Source of the DNA: CAYLPU01 sp964385635
Lineage (GTDB): Bacteria; Chloroflexota; Anaerolineae; B4-G1
DNA: 64,000 bases
Direction: 5' to 3'
NCBI GenBank assembly: GCA_964385635.1
Contig: CAYLPU010000010.1
Location: 1 to 64,000 of the forward strand
Shown: positions 8,136 through 16,375 of the stretch, in pieces
Layout of the letters: each line of letters opens with the position of its first letter
Position numbering within the stretch: the first letter of the stretch is position 1
Notes under the pieces: generated by a model
What the model saw: only the letters and a program-made list of their open reading frames with translations
Databases searched by the model: none
What the model was told of the DNA's origin: nothing
Translations under genes and position numbers: made by a program

Positions 8136-8930
8136 TCAACGGTTGGATGTCTTCCACAGTCGCGCCACACGCCGGTACTTCACCGCCTCGTAATAGGCCA
8201 GCAACAGGCTCAGCCGAAGTCCGTGCAGCCTGTCCCGGTAACCCCGCAGTGTGACGAAGCGCCACCAGAAGTGGCGCATCGCCTGGGTGTAAGGGGTGTA
8301 AACATGGGGCCGAATCCCCTCGCGGTAGAGGATTCCGGCGTCGTAGTCGGTGTACTTCTCCTGCCGGGCGATGAAATCGGCCAGGTCATCGTAGTTATAA
8401 TGGATGAGGGGGTTCTGTAAGTGCCCTTCGGGCCCCTCTACTACTGCCACCTCGTGGACCGGTCGCTCCCAGCGCGCGCAGCCCCGCCGGACCAGGCGCA
8501 GTTGGTAATCGGGGTACCAGCCCGCCCCCAGCGTCAGCCGGCCGAAGATGCAGTTGTGGCGGGGCACCCACCAGGCCACCTCCTCGCGATCCACTGCTGT
8601 CACCACCGCCTGTATCTCCCCCGCCAACTCCGGCGTGGCCCGCTCGTCGGCGTCCACGAAGAAGACCCAATCTGTGTCCACCCGATCCAGGGCGGCATTG
8701 CGCTGCTGGGCGTAGTTCTCGAAGGGGTGCTGGATCACCTCCGCCCCGGCCTGCCGGGCCAGGCCCACCGTCCCGTCGCTGCTGAAGGAGTCGAAGACCA
8801 CCAGGCGGTCTGCCCAGGCCAGGCTGACCAGGCATTCCTCAATGTTTCGCTCCTCGTTCAGCGTCAGCACGACGGCGGCCAGGGTGGTAGGTGGTATATG
8901 AGTAGACGAGTAAATGAGGGAGTCGGTCAT
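8136..8930 (-). CDS. family 2 glycosyltransferase, WaaE-like
   Basis: The 264-residue product has a GT-A nucleotide-sugar fold: AAVVLTLNEERNIEECL at the N terminus, VVFDSFSSDGT for the nucleotide site, and WVFFVDADERATPEL with the DxD metal motif. The C-terminal third (YTQAMRHFWWRFVTLRGYRDR) matches the group that includes lipopolysaccharide core beta-glucosyltransferases. In this organism it more likely decorates a cell-surface or exopolysaccharide glycan. The ATG at 8930 overlaps the stop of the next upstream glycosyltransferase by four bases, so the two act as an operon. Confidence 0.88.
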   Translation of the reverse strand: MTDSLIYSSTHIPPTTLAAVVLTLNEERNIEECLVSLAWADRLVVFDSFSSDGTVGLARQAGAEVIQHPFENYAQQRNAALDRVDTDWVFFVDADERATPELAGEIQAVVTAVDREEVAWWVPRHNCIFGRLTLGAGWYPDYQLRLVRRGCARWERPVHEVAVVEGPEGHLQNPLIHYNYDDLADFIARQEKYTDYDAGILYREGIRPHVYTPYTQAMRHFWWRFVTLRGYRDRLHGLRLSLLLAYYEAVKYRRVARLWKTSNR

Positions 8931-9892
8931 AGCGCCAACACAGTCTGGCAGGCTTCCAGGCGAGTCTCCAGTTCGGCAGTGCTAATCTCGCCCCGGTGAT
9001 GGGCCATGCGGGCCTGTCGCATCTTTCGGCGCATTCCCAACCGCACGAGCCTGCGGGCCAGCCGCCGCTTCAGTGGCGAGTAATGCTTGTCGTAGAGCCG
9101 CAGGCGGCTGCGCCATAGCGCGACGAATGAGGCAACGCGCACCTGCCCTGTGCTCCTTCCGGCGTAGTGCACCACCTGGGCGGCTGGCGCGCAAAAGGCA
9201 AGCCAGCCCGCCTTGCGCATGCGCCAGCACCAGTCAATCTCCTCGCAGTACATCCAGAAGCCCTCATCCAGGAGACCCACATCTGCGATGGCCTCCGCAC
9301 GCACCATCATCGTCGCCCCCAGGGGATGGTCCACCGGGAAGGGGGCCTCCCCTTCGTAGAACCGGCGCGGATAGCGACCGTTGAAGGGTGTGTCATAAAA
9401 GCGGGCGGGGAGGGGGAAGAACTCGAAAGCCAGTTGGGCCAGGCCCGGAAAGCGAAATGCGCTCTGCTGGAGAGAGCCGTCAGGATAGAGAAGTTTCGCC
9501 CCAACTACACTGGCCCGGGGGTGGGCTTCGAGCGCGGAGAGAAGCGCCGCAGTCGCTCCCGGCTGCACCTCCGTATCGGGGTTCAGCAGCCAGACGTATT
9601 GTGTGGTGCGTGGTGCGTGATGCGTGAGAATGGCTCTAAGCGCGACGTTGTTACCTGCGGCGAAGCCCAGGTTCTCATCACTAACGATGAGGTGAACGTC
9701 GGGGAACTCCCGTGCCACCATCTCCGGTGTGCCGTCGGCGGAACCATTGTCCACCACCCAGACCTCGGCCTCGGTGTCCGAGCGATCCAGGTCGGCGAAG
9801 AGGGCACGCAGACAAGCGGTCAGTAGATCGCGCACATTCCAACTGATGATGACGACGGCTAAGTCAAGTAAGGTATTGCTCACAGCACTCAA
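8927..9892 (-). CDS. family 2 glycosyltransferase, WbbL/rhamnosyltransferase-like
   Basis: The 321-residue product shows LAVVIISWNVRDLLTACL, VWVVDNGSADGTPEMV, YVWLLNPDTEV (the DxD-equivalent region) and the acceptor-side LLDEGFWMYCEEIDWCWR. These are typical of dTDP-rhamnosyl transferase-like GT2 enzymes of surface polysaccharide assembly. A basic C-terminal tail (RRLARRLVRLGMRRKMR) suggests membrane-surface association. The start overlaps the 3' end of the methylase gene by 29 bases, unusual for unrelated functions. The R-M genes may have been inserted directly against this operon. Confidence 0.87.
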   Translation of the reverse strand: MSAVSNTLLDLAVVIISWNVRDLLTACLRALFADLDRSDTEAEVWVVDNGSADGTPEMVAREFPDVHLIVSDENLGFAAGNNVALRAILTHHAPRTTQYVWLLNPDTEVQPGATAALLSALEAHPRASVVGAKLLYPDGSLQQSAFRFPGLAQLAFEFFPLPARFYDTPFNGRYPRRFYEGEAPFPVDHPLGATMMVRAEAIADVGLLDEGFWMYCEEIDWCWRMRKAGWLAFCAPAAQVVHYAGRSTGQVRVASFVALWRSRLRLYDKHYSPLKRRLARRLVRLGMRRKMRQARMAHHRGEISTAELETRLEACQTVLAL

Positions 9893-12077
9893 GCAGTTGA
9901 AGCTGAGTAAACTTGGGGGAGAACTCGTAAGTCATTTCTGGCATTTCGCGGATGTGATCTAGGTCTTTTGCCAAGATGGATATCTCTCTTATTGCTTCCT
10001 CAACGCTTCGTCGTTCCTGGATTCCTGGCCAGTAACAACAATAATTCTCCAGCAGTCTACCCATCGCGATGGCAAAAAGATCGACAGAATTGACCTTCAT
10101 CCCTGAGCGAATAACCTGCCTTGTCCAAAGGATAGTCTGCTCGCGAATGGCGCGTTCTAGTTCCTCCCACGAGGGTGACTTTTCAACTGCCAATCGTTTA
10201 CGACATACCAAGTAAACATCGTATTTGATGTTCCCTTTATCGCTGTGAAAGCCACTTTTTCCCTCTGAACGTGTGACGGGCGTGGCGGAGACATAGAAAC
10301 CTGAATCTATCAAGGTTTTTGCCAGCAGTGCCCACGCCGATTGTTCAGTGTGGTGGAAAGTGAAGACCATAAATCCATCAGATTTGAGAGTACGGTGACA
10401 CTCTTTGAACACGCGAGTCAGTCCTTGGGCGAAAACTTGATCTGTCTTGCCCTCCTTTTCATTTTGCACTATTTCCTGTTTGCGGCTCGAGAGTTCAGGT
10501 TCGAACCAGAGGTAGTGATCTTTGAGACCCAGACGTAGCCATACGTAGAAAAAGTCGGCCAATTCGGAGTACATTATATTGTCGAAGTAAGGAGGATCGG
10601 TGATCACGGCATCCACCGTATCATCAGGGATAAAGTCCATTCTTTCGGCGTTCTGTGCAACTAAGAGGGCATTTTTCCCATCACTCAGACCAGCAAAGTT
10701 GGGGCTGAGTCGACCGTTGATTTTCTCATTGCGAACAAAGACTTTCTCCGAGCGGCCGTTGGGATACCGTCGCTCGTAGGGATGATGTCCATATACCTTG
10801 CCCCGTCTCATCTTCTGGTAGCAGCGCCGGAAGGTGCCGCGCCCATAGCGCGTGCCCCATACATTGTTTTCTGTTGGCCGCTCAATAGGATGATAAGCAT
10901 GCAAGCCAAACAGAAGGGAGATTTTGTGGTAGTTAATCTCGTATTTGCAGAACATGTTATTCGCGTCCAAGCAATCCGAGAAAGCCAGGAGTAGCAGTTC
11001 CTGGATATTTTCGTCTTCTATCTGTAGAATACCATTGAGCAAGATAGAGAGACTGAGTAATTGACGTTCGTTGAACATCTGCCAGAAGTGCGTATACCCA
11101 TGATTTACGGGACGGGGATCGCTGCGTCCTTCAGTAGGGATGGCTTGGCGGGGGAAGAGCAAATGGTCTCGGCAGGCTTCGAACCGCGCTTTGATCTCCT
11201 CATAGTGTTGTTTATCTTCTTCGTCTACTGCCTTAAAGCCCCGGCTCTCACAGATGGGGCAGTAGTACTCTAGACCAAACATCTTGACGGGTAAGGCGCT
11301 TCCGTGTCGGCTCACTGCATTTAAGTGAGTGTCCTCTGCCCCACATTTGGTGCACGTGAACTTACCGTACCCTGATATCCCTTCCGCAGGGTTAAACATG
11401 GTGCCGCAGCGGGGGCAAGTTGCCGTTTGTACAATTTTCTGCTCAAGGGCAAAGATATGGAGACAATCTGGACAGACTATTGTCTCAATGTCTCGGCGCC
11501 GGTCTATCCAGTAATATGGGAAAAGATCGACTGTTGCTCCACAGTCTGTGCACTGAGCCTGCTTGATCCAAAAGACGTACATGATGTCGGCTTGGTGACC
11601 ATGCACACATCGTGTTTGGTAGAATTCCTTGATTTGTTGCCCTGCCGTCTTTTCTAGATGTTCGAAAGCACTATCCAGAGATTCCAGGTCTACTGGTTCA
11701 ATTTCCTTTTTAGTGATGAACCAGGCGACAGGATTGATGTCCACGCCAATGACGCGGCAACCTAATCTGAGGGCCTCCACGACAGTTGTTCCTCCTCCCA
11801 TGAAGGGATCGAGAACCAAAGGAGCGCCAAAATCGGCACCCCGATAGAATTTCTCCCACAGGCTCTTCATATCTTCCTCCACTGAGGAGAAGGAAGCGAT
11901 AAGCATCATGCGGAATACACTGGACAACCTCCTAGCCCACCACTTATGCATCTGGTAGACGGGCTTCTTGGAGTTGCCCTCCTTCATAGCTAAGGTATTT
12001 AGGTATTCGATTGGCAGTTCTTTCTCGATATATCGCATTTCCTGTTCTACGAATTCCGGTCTAAGAGACTCTGCCAC
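9864..12077 (-). CDS. adenine-specific DNA methyltransferase with zinc ribbons (DUF1156-like)
   Basis: The 737-residue product begins with a DUF1156-type segment (KKPVYQMHKWWARRLSSVFR), then the SAM-binding motif LVLDPFMGGGTTVVEALRLG. A central block of CxxC pairs (about residues 170-280) should form several zinc ribbons. The catalytic motif ITDPPYFDNIMYSE has the DPPY of N6-adenine or N4-cytosine methylases. A final motif region FMVFTFHHTEQSAW follows. Its start overlaps by 31 bases the end of a PmeII-like restriction nuclease, so it is that enzyme's protective methylase. The base composition looks AT-richer than the flanks, consistent with transfer. The methylase frame is intact although the nuclease frame is broken. 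Confidence 0.85.
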   Translation of the reverse strand: MAESLRPEFVEQEMRYIEKELPIEYLNTLAMKEGNSKKPVYQMHKWWARRLSSVFRMMLIASFSSVEEDMKSLWEKFYRGADFGAPLVLDPFMGGGTTVVEALRLGCRVIGVDINPVAWFITKKEIEPVDLESLDSAFEHLEKTAGQQIKEFYQTRCVHGHQADIMYVFWIKQAQCTDCGATVDLFPYYWIDRRRDIETIVCPDCLHIFALEQKIVQTATCPRCGTMFNPAEGISGYGKFTCTKCGAEDTHLNAVSRHGSALPVKMFGLEYYCPICESRGFKAVDEEDKQHYEEIKARFEACRDHLLFPRQAIPTEGRSDPRPVNHGYTHFWQMFNERQLLSLSILLNGILQIEDENIQELLLLAFSDCLDANNMFCKYEINYHKISLLFGLHAYHPIERPTENNVWGTRYGRGTFRRCYQKMRRGKVYGHHPYERRYPNGRSEKVFVRNEKINGRLSPNFAGLSDGKNALLVAQNAERMDFIPDDTVDAVITDPPYFDNIMYSELADFFYVWLRLGLKDHYLWFEPELSSRKQEIVQNEKEGKTDQVFAQGLTRVFKECHRTLKSDGFMVFTFHHTEQSAWALLAKTLIDSGFYVSATPVTRSEGKSGFHSDKGNIKYDVYLVCRKRLAVEKSPSWEELERAIREQTILWTRQVIRSGMKVNSVDLFAIAMGRLLENYCCYWPGIQERRSVEEAIREISILAKDLDHIREMPEMTYEFSPKFTQLQLLECCEQYLT

Positions 12078-12753
12078 ATTTCCGGTCCGCTTGCTGAATA
12101 TAGTTGTCCAAACTCGTCTGCTAGTTCATCAGATTTGTCGTCGAGCGCTTGGGTGAGAGTCCGTCCCTCTGCATCCCTAAACGTGCGACTTACCTCAGCA
12201 GCAATCTCGTATATCTGATCTATGCAATCGGGTTCATCCGAGATGAACTCCCAGAATTCACGACCGATGAGATAATCCACCTGAACGTAACGATGCACAA
12301 TAGAACTGACTTGCACTTCATTGCCATAGCACATGCCAAACAATGCTACGGAACCACGGTTACGTCGTTGAGCTGATTGGAGTAAGGTGCTGATTGAGTA
12401 GCCATGTCTTTGGGCACTGTATTCGGTCCGCTTTTCACTTGAATGTAGTAGCGCATTTCACCTTTGGTCTTCATTATGTCAGCACCCTCAACGCCAGTTC
12501 CTTCAGAGAAAACTCTAGCAATGTCTTCTAGTACACCACCGAATGATGTCACGGTGCCTCGTTCGAAGAATTGCTCCATACGCCATTTTACGATGGATCG
12601 TGCGTCTTGAAACTCTAGCTCGTGGGAGAGAAGCCGATACAGAAATGGATTGATATTTAGATCGTCCAGGTCAAGCCGTTCCACTCTGTTCAAACGGCGA
12701 CGGAGAAAGTCTTCGAATATGCTTTTGATCTGTTGTCTCTGTCTTGTGTCCAT
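12047..12753 (-). pseudogene. PmeII-like type II restriction endonuclease, frameshifted
   Basis: Two adjacent minus-strand frames make one protein. The first, from ATG 12753, encodes an N-terminal domain and a PD-(D/E)xK core: GTGVEGADIMKTKG then YYIQVKSGPNT. It then leaves frame and stops at 12346. In the other frame the homologous protein continues from ISTLLQSAQRRNRG through ALFGMCYGN and IGREFWEFISDEPDCIDQIY to a stop at 12047. The joint is near 12392-12396, where adding one base to CAATC (reverse strand) would restore one frame of about 235 residues. The family name is from memory of PmeII-type nucleases. The break could be real inactivation or a sequencing error, and the rest shows no decay. 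Confidence 0.8.
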
Positions 12754-12791
12754 TGTTCTTCGTTTTAACGATTGCGATCAGTCTTCTAACC

Positions 12792-14321
12792 CTACACAAA
12801 CCGCTGCCGGATGTCCGCGCTTATATAGTCCAGAGTCGCCACTGTGATGGCGATGAACCAGACGCAAATCCCGGCCGAACGGTAGTCCAACAAGCGGATG
12901 TACTGGATCAGCAAGAAGCCGATGCCGCCGCCGCCCACCAGGCCGATGACGGTGGACATACGGACGTTGATGTCCCAGCGGTAGATGGAGAAGGAGACGA
13001 AGGGCGGGATCATCTGCGGCACCACGGCGTACATAATCATCTGCAGCCGCGTCGCACCGGTGGCCTGGACGGCCTCGATTTGACCGGGGTCAATCGACTC
13101 GATAGCCTCGGAGTAGAGTTTGCCCAGCGCGGCGATGGAGTGAACGGTCAGGGCGATGATGCCGGCGAAAGGCCCCAGCCCCACCACCGTCACGGCTAGA
13201 ATGGCCCAGATCATTGGCTCGATGGAACGAATGATGTTCAATATACTGCGGGTGATAAAATAGAGCGCCATCGTGACTGAGGAACCTGACATCAGGTTCC
13301 GGGCGGCCAAAAAGCTGATGGGGATGGCGAGGATGATGCCAAAGAGTGTCGCCATCATCCCCAGGACGATGGTCTCTACCATCTTTTCGATGTTGTGCCG
13401 CAATGCGTCGCTGGGTTTCAGGTTGCCCACCGCCGAAATCTGTCGCGCTTCTATTCGGTGGATCTGACGACCCTCGGAACTGGGAGGAATGAGCCGGTAG
13501 GGTATGGCGACATCGAACTGGAAAGCTCCCTGGTCGTCGGTCAGAATCGTGAGGTACTCTCCTGCCCGGCGCATCTGAAACTCGTTGCCGATGGGATCCG
13601 CCCACCAGATTTGGGTCTCTGTGTTCGGTTCAAAGCCTCGCCCGATGACGGTCAAAGCAGTGCCGGGTATGGTTACGAGTTTTCCCCCTTCCTCTGCCTG
13701 CTGAGAAAGATCGCCACAGGTCGGGTCGACCACCAGGTAGGGCTGGCCGGGTATTTCTTCCGGCGGCGGGGGCGGCGGCTCGTCGTCGCAGGGAGAGAGG
13801 ACGTCGGCCCCAGCGCCGGTTGTCTCGGTATCCCGCGTGACAGCCGCCGCCCACGGCCACGCGACCCGAGAGAGAGGCCCTGAGGCGTCCGAAAGTTCTG
13901 TCATCATCTTGAATAGGTTGATCTCGCTGATCTGCCAGCCCAGTGCAAAGAAAAGCACGAGCGCGAACGCAAAGATGCCCAGCCCACCCCGCCGGTCTGA
14001 CCGGGCCTGCTGGTAAGCGTCCCAAGCGATCCATAGCCACAAAGCCACAATGAGCACCAGGGTCGGGCCTACAAAGAGCGGTCGGCGGCTGAGGGCTTTG
14101 ATGAGATTTGACACCGCTCCGATCTCCCTGGGGGCCAGCAAGTTGATCCGCCAGGCAAATAGACCAATGCCGGTGACCAGAGCGCTCAGCAGGAGCAGTC
14201 CACGTTGAAGTTGCCGGGCCAGTGCCTGGCCCAGTCCGGGAATGAGTAGCGAGGCCACGCCCGCTACAGGTGGTGGCACCAGGCTGGGCTGGAATTCCTG
14301 TCGAGTTGTCTGCGTTGCCAT
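12792..14321 (-). CDS. phnE: phosphonate-type ABC transporter permease PhnE with a large inserted domain
   Basis: The 509-residue product is nearly twice the usual PhnE length of about 260-280. Its last 250 residues are a normal PhnE permease: IEKMVETIVLGMMATLFGIILAIP, the EAA-like loop EAVQATGATRLQMIMYAVVP, and VIGLVGGGGIGFLLIQYI. Ahead of this lie about four extra hydrophobic helices and an extracytoplasmic stretch of roughly 130 residues with a Pro-rich DDEPPPPPPEEIP linker and an Ig/IPT-like sequence (GTALTVIGRGFEPNTETQIWW). The ATG at 14321 overlaps the phnC stop as TAATG. The family imports phosphonates, phosphite or phosphate with PhnC and PhnD. Longer upstream frame is only phnC read in another frame. 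Confidence 0.85.
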   Translation of the reverse strand: MATQTTRQEFQPSLVPPPVAGVASLLIPGLGQALARQLQRGLLLLSALVTGIGLFAWRINLLAPREIGAVSNLIKALSRRPLFVGPTLVLIVALWLWIAWDAYQQARSDRRGGLGIFAFALVLFFALGWQISEINLFKMMTELSDASGPLSRVAWPWAAAVTRDTETTGAGADVLSPCDDEPPPPPPEEIPGQPYLVVDPTCGDLSQQAEEGGKLVTIPGTALTVIGRGFEPNTETQIWWADPIGNEFQMRRAGEYLTILTDDQGAFQFDVAIPYRLIPPSSEGRQIHRIEARQISAVGNLKPSDALRHNIEKMVETIVLGMMATLFGIILAIPISFLAARNLMSGSSVTMALYFITRSILNIIRSIEPMIWAILAVTVVGLGPFAGIIALTVHSIAALGKLYSEAIESIDPGQIEAVQATGATRLQMIMYAVVPQMIPPFVSFSIYRWDINVRMSTVIGLVGGGGIGFLLIQYIRLLDYRSAGICVWFIAITVATLDYISADIRQRFV

Positions 14322-15106
14322 TACTCCACCTCTCCTTGCAGCCCCACGCCCACCCGGACCGCTTCCTGGCCATAGATCTCTTTGAATTCCTCGTCCGTCA
14401 TCGCGCGGATCTCCTCCCTGGTGCCCCGGTAGACGATTTCTCCATCTCGCAGGCCGATCACCCGCGTGGCGTATTGCTGCACCAGGTCCAGGTAGTGCAG
14501 GCTGCACAGGATGGTGATCTCCTCCTCCTGGTTTAATTCTTCCAACCGTTCCAGGATGGAGTGGGCCAGCACGGGGTCCAGGCTGGCTACCGGCTCGTCG
14601 GCCAGGATCATACGGGGTTGCTGCATCAGCGCGCGGGCGATTCCCACTCGCTGCTGCTGCCCGCCGCTCAGTTCGTCCGCCCGCTTGTGGGCCTGGTCGG
14701 TGATGCCCATCCGCTCCAGCGCCGCCATCGCCATCTTCCGATCCTCGTCCGGGAAGCGATGCAGGAGGCTGGCCCACGGGTTCACGTACCCCAGCCGGCC
14801 GGAGAGGACGTTGGTGAGCACGGTGGAACGCTTGACCAGGTTGAACTGCTGGAAGACCATCCCGATCTGGCGCCGGATCTCGCGCAGTTCGGTCTGTTCG
14901 GCGGCCGTGATGTCCACCCCATCCCACAAGATTTGCCCCTCGGTTGGATCAATCAAGCGGTTGATGCAACGCAGGAGGGTGGACTTGCCAGAGCCACTCA
15001 GTCCGATGATGATCAGAAACTCGCCGTCCGCTACCTCGAAACTGATGTCGCGCAGGGCGACGGTCCCGTCATTGTAGATTTTGGTCAGGTTCTTGACTTC
15101 AAACAT
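14321..15106 (-). CDS. phnC: phosphonate-type ABC transporter ATP-binding protein PhnC
   Basis: The 261-residue product is a complete ABC ATPase: Walker A GLSGSGKSTLLRCINRL, Q-loop VFQQFNLVKRSTVLTNVL, signature ELSGGQQQRVGIARAL, Walker B MILADEPVASLDP and the H-loop ILCSLHYLDL. The sequence NLVKRSTVLTNVLSGRLGY and the overall order are diagnostic for PhnC. It energises uptake through PhnE. It lies between phnD and phnE on one strand, and its stop overlaps the phnE start. A 185-base gap to phnD holds a hairpin and a transposed element. Confidence 0.92.
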   Translation of the reverse strand: MFEVKNLTKIYNDGTVALRDISFEVADGEFLIIIGLSGSGKSTLLRCINRLIDPTEGQILWDGVDITAAEQTELREIRRQIGMVFQQFNLVKRSTVLTNVLSGRLGYVNPWASLLHRFPDEDRKMAMAALERMGITDQAHKRADELSGGQQQRVGIARALMQQPRMILADEPVASLDPVLAHSILERLEELNQEEEITILCSLHYLDLVQQYATRVIGLRDGEIVYRGTREEIRAMTDEEFKEIYGQEAVRVGVGLQGEVE

Positions 15107-15135
15107 CCTCCAACATCCTTCCCCCTATTTGTCAC

Positions 15136-15159
15136 GAGGGGGGACACAAGTCCCCCCTC
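15136..15159 (-). other. perfect hairpin in the phnD-phnC gap
   Basis: GAGGGGGGAC and GTCCCCCCTC form a 10-bp GC-rich stem with an ACAA loop. No T-tract follows, so it is more likely an mRNA stabiliser or partial terminator that sets phnD above phnC/phnE expression than a full stop. Confidence 0.45.
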
Positions 15160-15176
15160 ATAAGGTTCCTTGTGGT

Positions 15177-15267
15177 GTATCTTCTCAATAAACTGGGGTT
15201 TGACAGACGAGAAACCGGGTTTTTTCTGAAAAACCCGGTTTCTTTCCCCGAATTTTTGAGAAGATAC
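15177..15267. mobile_element. 91-bp MITE-like element, GTATCTTCTC family
   Basis: The ends GTATCTTCTCA and GAGAAGATAC are inverted, and the element is flanked by a perfect 8-bp direct repeat CTTGTGGT (15169-15176 and 15268-15275), the footprint of transposition. Inside, AGAAACCGGGTTTTT and AAAAACCCGGTTTCT form a second near-perfect stem. It shares termini with the 101-bp elements at 34858 and 62641 but has a different centre. It carries no gene and lies in the phnD-phnC gap. Confidence 0.8.
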
Positions 15268-15291
15268 CTTGTGGTGTTGACTCGCAGTCAA

Positions 15292-16197
15292 CTAGTCTCC
15301 CATCAGGTCCTCGGCGCTGATGCCCGCGGCCTGGAGAATCTGACGGAACGGGTCATAGAAGGAGTTGTCCGCCTCGATCAGTTCTTCCCACTGGTAGGCG
15401 GTGTTCAGGGCTTCCACACCTTCTTCAGTCGCAGCGATGGACAGCAGCCCAGCCACGATCTGATCGCGCAGTTCCTGCGGCACGGAAGTCTGGAACTGGA
15501 CGCCGTCGTTGGGGATGTCCGGCTCGATGGCGATGACCACGGTCTGTTCCATCACGTCGGGGTAGTCCTCTTCGATGCGGGTGCGGGCGTCCACGTAGGT
15601 GGCGCCGGCGTCGCAGGTGCCATCGTAGACGCCAGCGGCGACCGCGTCGTGACTGCCGGCGTCCACGACCTGTGCCAGGCCCGTGTCGGGGTCAACCCCC
15701 GCACCGCGCAGCATAATCGAAGGGACAACCCAACCGCTCGCCGAGAGCGGGTCGGGGCGGCAGAAGGTCTTGCCTCCCAGTTGAGAGATGTCAGTGATGC
15801 CGCTATCGGCCCGGACGAGGATCTGGCCGTTGTAGGTGGGGCTGCCGAAGCGCACGGAGAGCATGGCAACCTCGGCGCAGCCGCGGTCGGCGGCCAAGAC
15901 GTAGGCGAAAGTGGCCAGCGATGACATATGTGCCTCGGCCGGGTCGGCGCACATCGCCTCGATCGCGCCGGCATACTCGGTGGCAACGCGAACCTCAAAG
16001 AACAGACCGGTCTCTGTTTGCAACAGATCAACCACTGACTGAGCGCCGGCCGTCACACGGTCCGTCTCGCCTGAGGGGACAAAGACCCAGACGATGGGGT
16101 TCTCCTCTGTGCCCAGCTCAGCCGGACCACAAGAGGTCAGTAGGCCCACAGTCAATAGAGCTACAACCAATACCAACAACACACGCTTTGCGTTCAT
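15292..16197 (-). CDS. phnD: phosphonate-type ABC transporter substrate-binding lipoprotein PhnD
   Basis: The 301-residue product has a lipoprotein signal (VLLVLVVALLTVGLLTSCG, lipidated Cys near residue 23) and the PhnD fold: WVFVPSGETDRVTAGAQSVVDLL, AEAHMSSLATFAYVLA, TFCRPDPLSASGWVVPSIML and a DPFRQILQAAGI tail. Family members bind phosphonates, phosphite or phosphate outside the membrane and deliver them to PhnE. AGGAGGAGAT precedes the ATG at 16197, so this start is secure. It is the first gene of phnD-phnC-phnE. No phosphonate-cleaving genes are in the window, so the ligand could be phosphate or phosphite. Confidence 0.9.
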   Translation of the reverse strand: MNAKRVLLVLVVALLTVGLLTSCGPAELGTEENPIVWVFVPSGETDRVTAGAQSVVDLLQTETGLFFEVRVATEYAGAIEAMCADPAEAHMSSLATFAYVLAADRGCAEVAMLSVRFGSPTYNGQILVRADSGITDISQLGGKTFCRPDPLSASGWVVPSIMLRGAGVDPDTGLAQVVDAGSHDAVAAGVYDGTCDAGATYVDARTRIEEDYPDVMEQTVVIAIEPDIPNDGVQFQTSVPQELRDQIVAGLLSIAATEEGVEALNTAYQWEELIEADNSFYDPFRQILQAAGISAEDLMGD

Positions 16198-16375
16198 TTT
16201 ATCTCCTCCTGTGCTAGACTTGACTAAACTTGAATTGACAAGATGTGTAAACTACCCTCCTGTTTCTCAGCGACACGTTCCTCAGGCATCACCTCCTTTC
16301 GCCGCGCTATTCAGTATGACCTCCGCTAGTATATCCCAATTTCCACCGGATAGCAAGTATAACGCCGGAACGAGC

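Noticed and set aside
14322..14927. Long upstream extension of the phnE frame
   Set aside because: This part is the phnC gene read in another frame. phnE has an ATG overlapping the phnC stop, and homology starts after it.
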